A DNA stretch of 64,000 bases from Streptomyces rubrogriseus (GCF_027947575.1 NZ_CP116256.1:3410001-3474000); one strand, 5' to 3'; positions 7,774 to 17,466 are shown, counted from the first letter of the stretch. Translations and numbers: made by a program. The notes: generated by a model not told the origin, from the letters alone.

Positions 7774-9057
7774 TCAGTCGTCGGCGGCGGGCCGGGACGG
7801 GGAGGGAGCCGACGGGTGGGGCTGTCGCGGCAGCAGCAGCGGGGTCGCCAGGAGCAGCACGCCCGCGAGCGCGACGGCCGTACGCGTCCCGGTCAGGCCG
7901 GCCAGCAGTCCCCACAGCGCGGTCAGCGCGGCGGTCGTCAGTTTCCCGCTGACCGTCCAGGCCGACAGCGTGCGCGCCACCCGGTCCGCGGGCGTCAGCT
8001 CCAGCCGCCGGGTGGCGTACACCGGGTTGTACACGCCCACGGACGCGATCAGTCCGAACTCGACGGCCATCACCAGCACCAGCCCCCCGGGCCCCGGGCC
8101 GACGAAGGCCAGCCCCACGGGCCAGCACACGCGCAGCACGCCGCTGGTCACCAGCACCCGGTGCTCCCCGAAGCGGGCCACGAGCGGTCCGGCCATGCGC
8201 GAGCCGACCAGCCCGCCGAGGCACGGCACGGCGAAGGCGAGCGCGTACTGCCAGGGGGCGAAACCCAGGTCGCCCAGCATGAGCACGGCCAGCAGCGGTG
8301 CCGTCGCCATGATCAGACCGTTGACCAGGACCGTGTTGAGGAACAGCGGACGCAGGGCCGGTGAGGCGAGCACGTACCGCCAGCCGTCCAGCAGGTCACC
8401 GGCGCGCAGCCGGTTCGCCGCCGCGCGCCGCGGGTACGGCTCCCCGCCCCCGATCGCACGAATGCCCAGCGCCGAGAGGAGATAGCTGACCGCGTCGGCC
8501 GCCACCGTCACCACCGGGCCGAAGAGCCCGATCGCGGCCCCGCCGATCGGCGGTCCGAGCATGGCCGCGGTCCAGGTCGTCGCCTCGAACCGGCCGTTGG
8601 CCCGCAGCAGGTCCGGCCCTCGTACCAGCGCCTTGAGACAGGAACCGGCCGCGGCCCTGAAAGTGATGTCGGCCGCGGCGACGACGACCGACACGACCAG
8701 CAGCTGGGCGAAGCCGAGCCGGCCGAGGGCGTACGCGAGCGGCACGCTCAGCAGTACCGCGCACCGCAGCAGGTCCGTCGCGATCATCACCGGCCGCTTG
8801 CGCCGGAACTCCACCCACGGCCCGAGCGGCACGGCCACCACCGCGCCCACCGCGAGGCCGACCGCAGAGAGCGCCGCCACCCGTGCCGGACCGGCGTCCA
8901 GCACCATGACCGCGATCAACGGAAAGGCGTCGAAGGCGAGCCGGGTGCCGAACGTGCTGACCGTGTACGCACCCCACAGCCATCCGAACCTCCGCCCCAA
9001 CGACCCGCCGCCCACCACGTCCGACTCGACCACACCCGACTCCGTCACGCCCGACAT
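7774..9057 (-). CDS. MFS transporter
   Basis: 427 aa with about 12 hydrophobic segments in two halves and the short charged loop EFRRKRP between helices 2 and 3, as in major facilitator efflux proteins of the MFS_3/EntS-like type. Inner membrane, proton-driven; the substrate is unknown but efflux is most likely. The start is the first Met of a hydrophilic N-terminal tail of about 25 residues; no strong ribosome-binding site is visible. It lies next to the alpha/beta hydrolase gene in the same direction (95 bp gap). Confidence 0.86.
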   Translation of the reverse strand: MSGVTESGVVESDVVGGGSLGRRFGWLWGAYTVSTFGTRLAFDAFPLIAVMVLDAGPARVAALSAVGLAVGAVVAVPLGPWVEFRRKRPVMIATDLLRCAVLLSVPLAYALGRLGFAQLLVVSVVVAAADITFRAAAGSCLKALVRGPDLLRANGRFEATTWTAAMLGPPIGGAAIGLFGPVVTVAADAVSYLLSALGIRAIGGGEPYPRRAAANRLRAGDLLDGWRYVLASPALRPLFLNTVLVNGLIMATAPLLAVLMLGDLGFAPWQYALAFAVPCLGGLVGSRMAGPLVARFGEHRVLVTSGVLRVCWPVGLAFVGPGPGGLVLVMAVEFGLIASVGVYNPVYATRRLELTPADRVARTLSAWTVSGKLTTAALTALWGLLAGLTGTRTAVALAGVLLLATPLLLPRQPHPSAPSPSRPAADD

Positions 9058-9151
9058 CCAAGCGAGCCGGGGCCGGGCGGATCAAACAACCGGCCGGGCG
9101 GCACGAACAACCGATCGTTGTGCGCATGCCCCGAGGCGAGTGCCGCAAGTG

Positions 9152-10057
9152 CTACCGGGTGAGCAGCTCGCGCAGCGCCCCGGCGACCTCGTCCGGCGCC
9201 TCCTCCGCCATGAAGTGCCCGCACCCGACGGTCTCGTGCCGCAGGTCCGGGGCCCACGCCCGCCACAGCGCGGCGGCGTCGTAGCCGAGAGCGGCGCCCC
9301 AGTCCTGCTGGAGCACGGTCACCGGCATCCGGAGCCGGTTGCCGTTCTCCCGGTCCGCCCGGTCGTGGTCCACGTCGACGCCGGCCGAGGCCCGGTAGTC
9401 GGCCACGATGGACGGCACCGCCTCGCGGGACGCCTTCAGGTAGGCGGCGCGGACGTCGGCGGGCAGGGCGTCCGGGTCCCGGGTCCAGACGTCGAGGAAG
9501 TGACCGAAGAACGCGTCCGGCGCGGCGCCGATCAGCTGCTCCGGCAGCCCCGGCGGCTGTGCCATCAGATACAGGTGGAAGCCGACCGCCGCCGTCGTGC
9601 CGTGCAGGACGTCCCACATGTCCAGCGTCGGCAGCACGTCCAGCGCGGCCAGGTGCGTCACCGCGTCGGGGTGGTCGAGCCCGGCGCGCACCGCGACCAG
9701 CGCGCCCCGGTCGTGACCGGCCAGCGCGAACCGCTCGTGACCCAGCTCCCGGGCCAGGGCGACCACGTCGGCGGCCATGGCCCGCTTGGCGTACGCGGTG
9801 CCGTCCGGGTCGGCGGGCTTGTCGCTGGCGCCGTAGCCGCGCAGGTCGGGGCAGATGACCGTGTGGTCGGCCGCCAGGTCGGCGGCGACGTGCCGCCACA
9901 TCAGGTGGGTCTGGGGGAAGCCGTGCAGCAGCACGACCGGGCTGCCCGTGCCGCCGACGGCCACGTGCAGGCCGACGCCGTCGGCGACCGTCACGCGTTC
10001 GCGGGTGAAGCCGGGAATGGCCGGTTCCACGGTGGTCCGGGTGGTCTGGGTGGTCAT
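9152..10057 (-). CDS. Alpha/beta hydrolase, epoxide hydrolase/dehalogenase-like
   Basis: 301 aa. Oxyanion motif HGFP at 45-48, nucleophile Asp116 in GHDRG, catalytic His281 in CGHFMAEEAPDE. An Asp nucleophile points to the haloalkane dehalogenase/epoxide hydrolase branch rather than serine esterases. Fluoroacetate dehalogenases carry a second Arg (DRGxR); here the sequence is DRGAL, so an epoxide hydrolase-like role is likelier. Cytoplasmic. It is divergent from the BTAD regulator, with 189 bp between containing a 22 bp direct repeat, so that regulator may control it. Confidence 0.84.
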   Translation of the reverse strand: MTTQTTRTTVEPAIPGFTRERVTVADGVGLHVAVGGTGSPVVLLHGFPQTHLMWRHVAADLAADHTVICPDLRGYGASDKPADPDGTAYAKRAMAADVVALARELGHERFALAGHDRGALVAVRAGLDHPDAVTHLAALDVLPTLDMWDVLHGTTAAVGFHLYLMAQPPGLPEQLIGAAPDAFFGHFLDVWTRDPDALPADVRAAYLKASREAVPSIVADYRASAGVDVDHDRADRENGNRLRMPVTVLQQDWGAALGYDAAALWRAWAPDLRHETVGCGHFMAEEAPDEVAGALRELLTR

Positions 10058-10135
10058 GGTGGTCAGCGCCTCTCTGTTCCTGCTCGTGTCACACGTCCTG
10101 GCGACGCCTTCGACACTGCCGCGCCCGAATCAGCA

Positions 10136-10179
10136 ACCGATCAGCAGCCGGCCGGCGACCGATCAGCAGTCGGCCGGCG
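10136..10179. repeat. 22 bp direct repeat in divergent promoter region
   Basis: Two adjacent copies (10136-10157 and 10158-10179) of ACCGATCAGCAGYCGGCCGG followed by CG, differing at one base. They lie between the hydrolase and the BTAD regulator starts. BTAD/SARP regulators often bind direct repeats spaced by two helical turns, and 22 bp fits that, but a chance duplication is possible. Confidence 0.6.
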
Positions 10180-10246
10180 ACCGGCCCGCACGCGTACCGT
10201 GGTGATCGCACACGCGGTGGCGGATCGGAGCGGACGGAACACGGAC

Positions 10247-12242
10247 ATGGAAGCGGTCACGTTCGGTGTGCTCGGAGCGGTCACCGCCCGGCGCGGCCCC
10301 GATGCCCTCGCCCTCAAGGGCCCCCGGCACCGGGCCGTGCTCGCCCGGCTGATCCTGGCCCGGCGGCGGGTCGTCCCCGTCGCCCGCCTGGTCGAGGACC
10401 TGTGGGACGCCCCGCCGCCGCGGGCCGTCGGAGCGGTGCGCACCTTCGTCGGCGACCTGCGCCGCGCCCTGGAACCCGACCGCCCGCCGCGCGCCCCGCC
10501 CGGCTGCTGGTCACCGAGGGACCGGGCTACGCCCTGCGCGCGGCGCCGGACACCGTGGACGCGTGGCGCTTCGAGGCCGCCGTCGCCGAGGCGGACCGGC
10601 TGCCGGCCGCTCAGGCCCCGAGCGGCTGCGGGCGGCGCTGGGGGAGTGGCGGGGACCCGCCTACGCCGAGTTCGGCGCGGCGGACTGGGCCCGCGGCGAA
10701 CGCTCCCGGCTCACCGAGCTGCGGCTGCGCGCCGTCGAGCGGCGCGCGGAGCTGCTCGTGGAACTCGGGCGCGCCGCCGAGGCCGTCCCCGACCTGGACG
10801 CGCACCTCACCGAGCACCCCTGGCGCGAGGAGTCCTGGCGCCTGCTCGCGCTCGCCCTGTACCGGACCGGACGGCAGGCGGACGCCCTCGCCGTGCTGCG
10901 CCGGGCCCGCGCCCTGCTGGCCGGGCGGCTCGGCATCGACCCCGGCCCGCGGCTGCGCCGCCTGGAGGCCGGCATCCTCGCCCAGGACCCGGACCTGGAC
11001 CCGCCCGGCGAACCGGCGGACGCGGCGGCCCGGCTGTGGGCCCGCGCGACCGAGGCGTACGACCGTACGGTCGCCGCCGGTTCCCGCGCCCGCCTGGAAT
11101 CCACCGTCGGCCTGCTGCGGAGCCTCGCGGTCACCGGCGGCGGTGGCCTGGAGGCCGCCCGGGAGCACCGGATGACGGCGGTCCAGGCGGCTGAGGAGAC
11201 GGGCGACGCGGAGCTGACGGCCCGGGTGATCGGCGCCTACGACGTCCCCGCCAACTGGACCCGCAGCGACGACCCCGCCCTGGCCAGGCGCCTCGTCGAC
11301 GCCGCCGAGCGCACCCTCGCCGCCCTGCCCGAGGGCCCCGGCACCGAGGCGGCACGCTGCCGTCTGCTGGCCACGGTCGCCCTGGAGTCGCGGGGCGTGC
11401 GCTCCCCGCGAGGCCCGCGGGCCGCCGCCGAGGCCGAGGGCATCGCCCGCCGCCTGGACGACCCCGCCCTGCTCGCGTTCGCCCTCAACGGCGTCTTCAT
11501 GCAGTCCTGCACCCGCGCCGGGCTGGCGCCGCGCCGGGACAGCGTCGGCGCCGAACTCGTCGCCCTCGGCGCCCGGCACGGCCTGGTCAACTACGAGGTG
11601 CTCGGCCGTCTGATCCGGCTCCAGGCCCGCTCGGCCCGCGCGGACTTCACGGCCTCCGACGAACACGCGGCGGCCGTGGACCGCCTCGCCGAACGGCATG
11701 AACGGCCCCTCGTGGCCGTCTTCACCGCCTGGTACCTGGCCCTGCGCCGGGCCGCCACCGCCGGCCCGTCCGCCGGTTCCCACGACCGCGCCGAGGCCGC
11801 CTACCGGTCGGCCGCCGCTCGGCTCGACGGCGCGGGGATGCCCGGCCTGGAACGCGGGCTCCTGCCGCTCGCCCTGCTCGGCCTGCGCCTGGCCCACGGC
11901 CGGCCCCCGGAGGTGGACCCGGGCGCGGACTGGGGACCGTACCGGCCCTGGGCCGAGCCCTTCGCCCTGCTGGCCGAGGGCCGCGGCACCGAGGCCCGAA
12001 GCGCCCTGCGGGCCCTGGCCGAACCGCCGCCCGACCTCCTCTACGAGGCGCTGTGCTGCGCCGAGGCCGCGCTCGCCCTCGCCCTCGACGACCGCCCGGC
12101 GCTGCGGCGGACCCACGACCGGCTGCTGCCCGCGTCCGGTGAACTCGCGGGCGCGGGCAGCGGGCTGCTCACCTTCGGGCCGGTCGACGGCTGGCTCGGT
12201 GCGATCCGCCGGGCCCTGGAGGCGGACCCAGGGCCTGTCTGA
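10247..12242 (+). pseudogene. BTAD/SARP-type regulator with two apparent frameshifts
   Basis: Begins ATG 10247 with an OmpR-like winged helix (FGVLGAVTARRG..., GAVRTFVGDLRRAL) in one frame. It jumps near 10490-10503 to a second frame (RLLVTEGPGYALRAAPDTVDAWRFE), then near 10605-10620 to a third frame that finishes the BTAD domain (GEWRGPAYAEF..., LLALALYRTGRQADAL) and a ~380-residue TPR-like C-terminus to 12242. Each jump equals one missing base in a C/G run; adding one C at each would restore a normal ~660 aa protein. It is either a recently broken gene or an assembly artefact. Intact, it would be a transcription activator, probably of the divergent hydrolase gene. Confidence 0.8.
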
Positions 12243-12349
12243 CAGTTCCCGTCTGCCGCGCGACGCCATGCACGCCCTCTCGCCGCCCCGGGCCCCGGGC
12301 CGGGACGCTGACCGGGGTTGCCCCGGCCCGCGCCGGGTACCCGCCGACC

Positions 12350-12784
12350 ATGAAGTGGCAGCAGGTCCAGGAGGGTCCGTCCGCGGTGTACGTGGTGGTG
12401 CTCGACCAGGGCGAGGACGCGGTCGCCGAGCTGACCGCCTTCGCCCGCGACCGGTCCCTGGGGGCCTCCCAGGTGACCGCCGTGGGCGCCTTCTCCCAGG
12501 CGGTCGTCGGCTGGTTCGACCGGCAGGCCAAGGACTACCGGCACATCCCGGTGCGGGAGCAGTGCGAGGTGCTGTCCCTGCTCGGGGACATCGCCGTCGC
12601 CGACGACGGACCCACCCCGCACCTGCACGCCGTACTGGGCCTGTCCGACGGCTCCACCCGCGGCGGCCACCTGCTGTCCGGCCGCGTCTGGCCGACGCTG
12701 GAGGTCGTCGTCCGGGACAGCCCGGCGGAGCTGGCCAAGACCCACCGCCCCGACATCGGCCTGGCCCTGATCGACCTCGGCTGA
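12350..12784 (+). CDS. PPC (DUF296) domain protein
   Basis: 144 aa, one 'plants and prokaryotes conserved' domain. The core DGPTPHLHAVLGLSDGSTRGGHLLSGRVWPT, with its H-x-H pair and a later His, is the diagnostic metal-binding part (quoted only by its ends: PHLHAVLG and GGHLLSG). In plants the domain sits in AT-hook proteins; in bacteria it stands alone and its role is unclear. Cytoplasmic. ATG 12350 begins right at the first strand; no strong ribosome-binding site precedes it. Confidence 0.85.
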   Translation: MKWQQVQEGPSAVYVVVLDQGEDAVAELTAFARDRSLGASQVTAVGAFSQAVVGWFDRQAKDYRHIPVREQCEVLSLLGDIAVADDGPTPHLHAVLGLSDGSTRGGHLLSGRVWPTLEVVVRDSPAELAKTHRPDIGLALIDLG

Positions 12785-12879
12785 GCCCGGCGCCGCGGAA
12801 CGGTTTACCGGCCCGGGTGCGGGCTACGCGGCCCGCAGGCAGTCCCGTACCGACACGTACCGACCCCGGGAGGCGTGAG

Positions 12880-13305
12880 ATGACACGGCGGATCCGAGAC
12901 GTGATGTCACCGGCCGCGGTGGCCGTCGAGCCCATGACGACGGTGGCCCGGGCGGCCCGGCTGATGCGCGAGGAGGACGTCGGCGACGTCCTGGTGACCT
13001 ACGACTGCGACCTGTTCGGCGTCCTCACCGACCGCGACATCGTGCTGCGCAGCGTCGCCGACGGACGGGACCCCGACGCCACCACGGTCGGCGCGGTGTG
13101 CACGCCCCCGCCGGTCGTCACCCTCGAACCCGACGACACCACCGACCGCGCGGCCGAGCTGATGGCCCGCCACGCCGTGCGCCGGCTCCCGGTCGTCGAG
13201 CACGGCGGTGTCCCGGTCGGCGTGGTCACCCTGGGCGACCTCGCGGCCACCGACGACCCGCACTCCGCGCTCGCGGACATCAGCCGGGCCGCACCCGGCC
13301 ACTGA
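12880..13305 (+). CDS. Two-CBS-domain protein
   Basis: 141 aa composed of a CBS pair (RDVMSPAAVAVEPMTTV..., LTDRDIVLR; then LMARHAVRRLPVVEHG..., VTLGDLA). Such stand-alone Bateman modules bind adenine nucleotides and act as energy or stress sensors; the partner is unknown. Start ATG 12880 has GGGAGG 7 nt upstream. It is followed after 12 bp by a small membrane-protein gene and then hrdC in the same direction, so a short operon is plausible. Confidence 0.88.
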   Translation: MTRRIRDVMSPAAVAVEPMTTVARAARLMREEDVGDVLVTYDCDLFGVLTDRDIVLRSVADGRDPDATTVGAVCTPPPVVTLEPDDTTDRAAELMARHAVRRLPVVEHGGVPVGVVTLGDLAATDDPHSALADISRAAPGH

Positions 13306-13317
13306 CACAGGGCCGTC

Positions 13318-13572
13318 ATGAGCGAGCCGATCCACGCACGGAGCGCCCTGCGGCTGAGACTGCTGCTGTCGGCGGTCTTCGTGCCGCTGTTCCTCGCGGG
13401 CGCCGTGTTCTTCGGCGTGTGGGCCGCGGACACCGCCCCCGGCGACAGCCCCGGCCGCGGCATGCTCGTGGTCGTCGCCGTGGTGTGCGCGGCGCTCACC
13501 ATGCTGGCGGCCGCCGACCTGCTGGTGGTGGTCCGCCGGCTGACCAGCGGACGCGGGCCCCGGAGCCCGTGA
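13318..13572 (+). CDS. Small two-helix membrane protein, DUF6343-like
   Basis: 84 aa. The N-terminus EPIHARSALRLRLLL resembles the DUF6343 family of Streptomyces ('EPxxARSALRLRxxL') as I remember it. Two hydrophobic helices (about residues 15-37 and 48-70) are joined by a short polar loop. No function known. It sits 12 bp after the CBS gene and 26 bp before hrdC, so it is probably cotranscribed. Confidence 0.7.
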   Translation: MSEPIHARSALRLRLLLSAVFVPLFLAGAVFFGVWAADTAPGDSPGRGMLVVVAVVCAALTMLAAADLLVVVRRLTSGRGPRSP

Positions 13573-13598
13573 TCCGGAAGGGGACGGAGGAGAACGAC

Positions 13599-14618
13599 AT
13601 GGCGCCCACGGCACGCACACCGACGGCACGCACCCGGGACGACCGCCGCGCCACCACCCGCACCGCGCGGCTGCGCACCCGCATCCCCGAACCCGACGAG
13701 GAACCCGACCTGCTCGGCCAGTACCTGACCCAGATCGGGGCCACCCCCCTGCTGACCGCCGAGGACGAGGTACGGCTCGCCACCCGTATCGAGGCGGGAG
13801 TGCGGGCCAGGGAGGAACTGGAGGCCGTCGACACCGGCGAGCCCGCCCCCACGCCCGGGCGGCGGCGCGCACTGGAGGAGACCGTCCACGACGGCCAGGA
13901 GGCCAAGGACCACATGGTGCGGGCCAACCTGCGGCTCGTGGTGTCGATGGCCAAGCGCCACGCCCACCGGGGGCTGCCCCTCCTCGACGTCATCCAGGAG
14001 GGCAACCTCGGACTGATCCGGGCGGTGGAGAAGTTCGACCACACCAAGGGCTTCAAGTTCTCCACGTACGCCACCTGGTGGATCCGCCAGGCCATCGAAC
14101 GGGGCCTGGCCACCCACGCCCGCACGGTACGGCTGCCGGTCCACGTCGTGGAGCAGCTCCAGAAGCTGGCCAAGGTGGAACGGAAGCTCCGCGCGGGCCT
14201 CGACCGGGAGCCGACCACCGAGGAGGTCTCAGCCGAGAGCGGCATCGACGTGGACAAGGTCGTCTGGCTGCGCAGGGTGGGCCGGGACGCGGTCAGCCTG
14301 GACACCCCCGTGGACGAGACCGGCGACACGGTCGTCGGCGACCTCATCCCCGACACCGAGGTGCTGCGCGCCCCGGAGGTCGCCGAGTTCCAGGCGCTCG
14401 CGGCGGAGTTGCGGGAGGCCGTCGGCACCCTCGCACCCCGCGAGTCCCTGATCCTCAGCCTGCGCTACGGGCTGCACGACGGCCGCCCCCGCACCCTGCA
14501 ACAGGTCGCCCAGCACGTGGGCCTCACCCGCGAACGCGTCCGCCAGCTGGAGAAGGAGTCCCTGGCCCACCTGCGCGCCCCCGAGAACCGGGAACGCCTC
14601 CTCGACTGGGCGAGCTGA
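13599..14618 (+). CDS. hrdC: RNA polymerase sigma factor HrdC
   Basis: 339 aa, a group 2 sigma-70. Region 1.2 at about 37-68 (DLLGQYLTQIGATPLLTAED), region 2 at 104-172 with the promoter-melting tail FSTYATWWIRQAI, region 3, and region 4.2 near the end (LQQVAQHVGLTRERVRQLE). The N-terminus (MAPTARTPTARTRDDRR) and length agree with S. coelicolor HrdC as I recall it. It is a non-essential principal-like sigma factor. Start ATG 13599 with GGAGGAGAACGAC upstream. It converges on the FAD oxidoreductase gene with 25 bp between. Confidence 0.93.
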   Translation: MAPTARTPTARTRDDRRATTRTARLRTRIPEPDEEPDLLGQYLTQIGATPLLTAEDEVRLATRIEAGVRAREELEAVDTGEPAPTPGRRRALEETVHDGQEAKDHMVRANLRLVVSMAKRHAHRGLPLLDVIQEGNLGLIRAVEKFDHTKGFKFSTYATWWIRQAIERGLATHARTVRLPVHVVEQLQKLAKVERKLRAGLDREPTTEEVSAESGIDVDKVVWLRRVGRDAVSLDTPVDETGDTVVGDLIPDTEVLRAPEVAEFQALAAELREAVGTLAPRESLILSLRYGLHDGRPRTLQQVAQHVGLTRERVRQLEKESLAHLRAPENRERLLDWAS

Positions 14619-14643
14619 CCCGCACCAGAGCACCGGACCGGAC

Positions 14644-16080
14644 CTAGTGCGGCTCCGTCCGCAGCCGGGCCCCCTGCCGGAGCAGTTCCCGCTGCACCAG
14701 CCGGTAGGGCAGGCCGCGGGGCCCGCTGCCGTGCCGTACGGTCAGCGCCGCGCACACCCCGGCCGCGTGACCGGTGGCCATGGCGATGGGCATCACCCGG
14801 TACGAGGAGTGCGCCACGTGCGTCCCTGAGATGCACCGCCCCGCCACCAGCAGCCGGTCGGTGTCCCGGGGCAGCAGACAGCGCAGCGGGATGTCGTAGA
14901 AACTGCCCCGCGGCACGCGCTTGAGGACGGTGCCGGAGCCGCGCGGGTTGTGGATGTCGACCGGATAGGCGCCGTGCGCGATCACGTCCGGGAAGGTGCG
15001 CGCCGCCAGGATGTCGTGACCGGTCAGCTGGTAGTCGCCGAGCACCCGCCGGCTCTCCCGCACGCCGATGTGGGTGCCGCTCTGCACCACGTACGACTGC
15101 TCGAACCCGGGCACGCGGGTGCGCAGGAAGCGGTCGATCTCCGCCAGTTGGTGCCGGGCCGTGTACTCGGCGCGGGTGAGGTCCCAGACGCTGGTGCCGA
15201 GGACCCGGTTCACCCGCGTGCTGTTGACGGCGACCTCGTGCGGGTGCGGGGTCGCGAAGAAGAGGATGTCCTCGCGCGGCAGCCGCAGTTCGCCGTTCTG
15301 CCTGGCCTCCTCGATCAGGTCCCACAGTCCGTGCACACCCCGCCACTGGTCCGGGTGCTCGCGCACGTACGCGGCGAAGTCCGGCCGGGCGAAGTCGGCG
15401 ACGCGGAACATCAGCGTCATGGGCTGCACCAGCCCGTCCTCCTGCCGCCCGATCTCGTACGGCGCCCCGCAGGCCGCCGCCACGTCGCCGTCGCCCGTGC
15501 CGTCCACGACGACCCCGGCGTCGATCACCACCGGCCCCGACTTGGTCTCGAACACCACCCGCCGGCCCGAGCCGTCGTCCAGCGGCAGCGCGCCGGAGGC
15601 GAAGGAGTGGAACAGCATCCGCACCCCCGACTCGTCCGCCATCTCGAGCAGACAGAACTTGAACAGCTCCGGATCGAAGGGGACCGTGTACCCGGTCTTC
15701 GGGGAGGGCGGCAGACAGCCACCGCGCCCCATCAGCCGGTCGAGCAACTGCCACAGGACGCCCGCGACCACCGGCTCGCCCTCGCCGTGGTCGGTGGGCA
15801 GCAGCCGCGAGGTGTCCCCGGCCTCGGTGAACGCGGCCTGCTTGTGCTCGTTGTGGAACGACATCAGCGGCATCACCAGCGCCGCGGTCGCGTTGCCGCC
15901 GAGGAAGCCGTACCGCTCCACCAGCACGGTGTCGGCCCCGGCGTCGGCCGCGCCGACCGCGGCCGCGAAGCCGGCCGGGCCGCCGCCCACCACCAGGACG
16001 TCGCAGCGGCCCCCGAGCCGGGCCGGGCGGGGCGGCAGGGTGACGGTGCGGGACTCGTGGGGCTCTTCCAGGATCGGCAT
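14644..16080 (-). CDS. FAD-dependent oxidoreductase (FAD_oxidored family)
   Basis: 478 aa. Dinucleotide-binding motif GGGPAGFAAAVGAADAG at about 32-48 plus GGNATAALVMP, then VVDGTGDGDVAAACGA and a C-terminal GRCISGTHVAHSSYR segment. This is the pattern of the FAD-dependent oxidoreductase family PF12831, whose members act on sugars or other small molecules; the substrate is unknown. No export signal. It is 14 bp downstream of the pyruvyltransferase-like gene, so both form an operon and may modify the same compound. Confidence 0.86.
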   Translation of the reverse strand: MPILEEPHESRTVTLPPRPARLGGRCDVLVVGGGPAGFAAAVGAADAGADTVLVERYGFLGGNATAALVMPLMSFHNEHKQAAFTEAGDTSRLLPTDHGEGEPVVAGVLWQLLDRLMGRGGCLPPSPKTGYTVPFDPELFKFCLLEMADESGVRMLFHSFASGALPLDDGSGRRVVFETKSGPVVIDAGVVVDGTGDGDVAAACGAPYEIGRQEDGLVQPMTLMFRVADFARPDFAAYVREHPDQWRGVHGLWDLIEEARQNGELRLPREDILFFATPHPHEVAVNSTRVNRVLGTSVWDLTRAEYTARHQLAEIDRFLRTRVPGFEQSYVVQSGTHIGVRESRRVLGDYQLTGHDILAARTFPDVIAHGAYPVDIHNPRGSGTVLKRVPRGSFYDIPLRCLLPRDTDRLLVAGRCISGTHVAHSSYRVMPIAMATGHAAGVCAALTVRHGSGPRGLPYRLVQRELLRQGARLRTEPH

Positions 16081-16094
16081 CGCTCACCCTCCGG

Positions 16095-17318
16095 TCAGGC
16101 GTTCAACGGCCGCGGCTCGGCGCGGTACGGGCCCGCACCCGCCGCGGGGACGCCACCCGGCCCGCGTGCGGCAGCGATCCCGTCGAGCAGGGCCCCGCAC
16201 CGCTCGCAGGTCTCCCGCGCAGCCGCGGACAGCTCGCCCATCCGGTCCCGCAGGTCGTCCCGGCGCCGCGGGTACTCGTCCCACAGCCGGTCCACCTCCG
16301 CCAGCAGCAGCCCGGCCTGCTCCCGCGCCACCCCCACCAGCGCCGGGGCGCCGAGCCGGCGCGCGAAGTCGAAGACCTTGCCGGAGTACGGCAGCGGCAG
16401 CACCGGTACGCCGGTGAGCGCGGCGAAGATCACGAAGTGCAGGCGCATGCCCACGGCCACGTCGAGATGGCGCATGAAGCCGAGGACCTGTCCCGGGCTG
16501 TAGTCGCCGTGCAGGATGCGGCCCTGGTCCGGGGCGGTCATGTGGGACAGCACGGCGTGCGCGTGCCGTACGTCGTGCCGTTCCGTCGGCAGGAACACCA
16601 CGCGCGCGTCCAGCCGGCGGACCAGGAAGTCCGCGACGTCGGCGAGCAGCGCGTGGTAGTCGCCCTCGTCGAGCTTCTCGGCGGCCCGCCCCGGCTCGCG
16701 CACCGACATCCCCACCAGCCGGGTGCCGGACGGGATGCCCTCGTCGCGCATCATCGCCTCGGTGAACGGCTCCGGGGCCAGCAGGAGCGCCGGGTCGGCG
16801 GTCACCGCGACCTCCCGCTCCAGGCCGACCTCCTCCAGCACCAGCCGCGACTCCTCGTCCCGCACGACGACGTCGTCCATCTCCGCCAGCACCGTGCGCA
16901 CCGCGTCCCGGTCCTCGGGGTCCGTGAGCGGCCCGGCGCCGACGGCGTAGGCGAACGTGGGCACGTGCCGGGTCTGCGCGGCCCGCACCAGCCGCAGATA
17001 GCGCCGCGCCTCGCCGTCGTAGAGGATGCCGCCGCCGCCCAGTACCAGCAGGTCCAGGCCGGGCAGCACGTCGAGGACGTGGTTGCGGCTCACCCCCTCC
17101 CAGGCCACCACCTCGTCGGCGTCGGGGTGGTGGGCGCGGGTGTGCTCCGCGTTCCGGCTCAGCACGACGAGGTGCGCGTCCGGCCGCCGGGCGCGCAGAC
17201 AGCCCAGCACACAGGTCAGGATCGCCTCGTCGCCGGTGTTGAAGCCGCCGTAGGAACCCAGCACGCCGATGCGCGGGCCCCGGCGGTCGGGGCGGGGAGG
17301 CGAGGGCCGAAGGGTCAT
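16095..17318 (-). CDS. Polysaccharide pyruvyl transferase family protein (CsaB/WcaK-like)
   Basis: 407 aa. GSYGGFNTGDEAIL near residue 21 and the later LVLGGGGILYDG, VRDEESRLVLEEVGL and GMRLHFVIFAALTGVPVL are the family landmarks of a GT-B-like fold that moves pyruvate from PEP onto a sugar as a ketal. CsaB modifies cell-wall polymers; here the acceptor is unknown. Cytoplasmic. It is first gene of a two-gene operon with the FAD enzyme. The 148 bp upstream (17319-17466) is shared with the divergent TerC gene. Confidence 0.85.
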   Translation of the reverse strand: MTLRPSPPRPDRRGPRIGVLGSYGGFNTGDEAILTCVLGCLRARRPDAHLVVLSRNAEHTRAHHPDADEVVAWEGVSRNHVLDVLPGLDLLVLGGGGILYDGEARRYLRLVRAAQTRHVPTFAYAVGAGPLTDPEDRDAVRTVLAEMDDVVVRDEESRLVLEEVGLEREVAVTADPALLLAPEPFTEAMMRDEGIPSGTRLVGMSVREPGRAAEKLDEGDYHALLADVADFLVRRLDARVVFLPTERHDVRHAHAVLSHMTAPDQGRILHGDYSPGQVLGFMRHLDVAVGMRLHFVIFAALTGVPVLPLPYSGKVFDFARRLGAPALVGVAREQAGLLLAEVDRLWDEYPRRRDDLRDRMGELSAAARETCERCGALLDGIAAARGPGGVPAAGAGPYRAEPRPLNA

Positions 17319-17466
17319 CGGGGGCTCCCGTCACGTCGGAATCGGCCGGCGCGCGCCGTTTTCGGCGCGTGGAGCCGCGCACCGTGCCGGGTTGCCTGCG
17401 CCGCATCCCGGAAACACCCTGATCAAGGACCGTCCGTACGCGACCCGTACCGCACGAGGAGCACCG

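Noticed and set aside
12803..12840. Sigma-B-type promoter (GTTT...GGGCTAC) before the CBS gene
   Set aside because: The -10 does not match GGGTAC/T without an inserted base.
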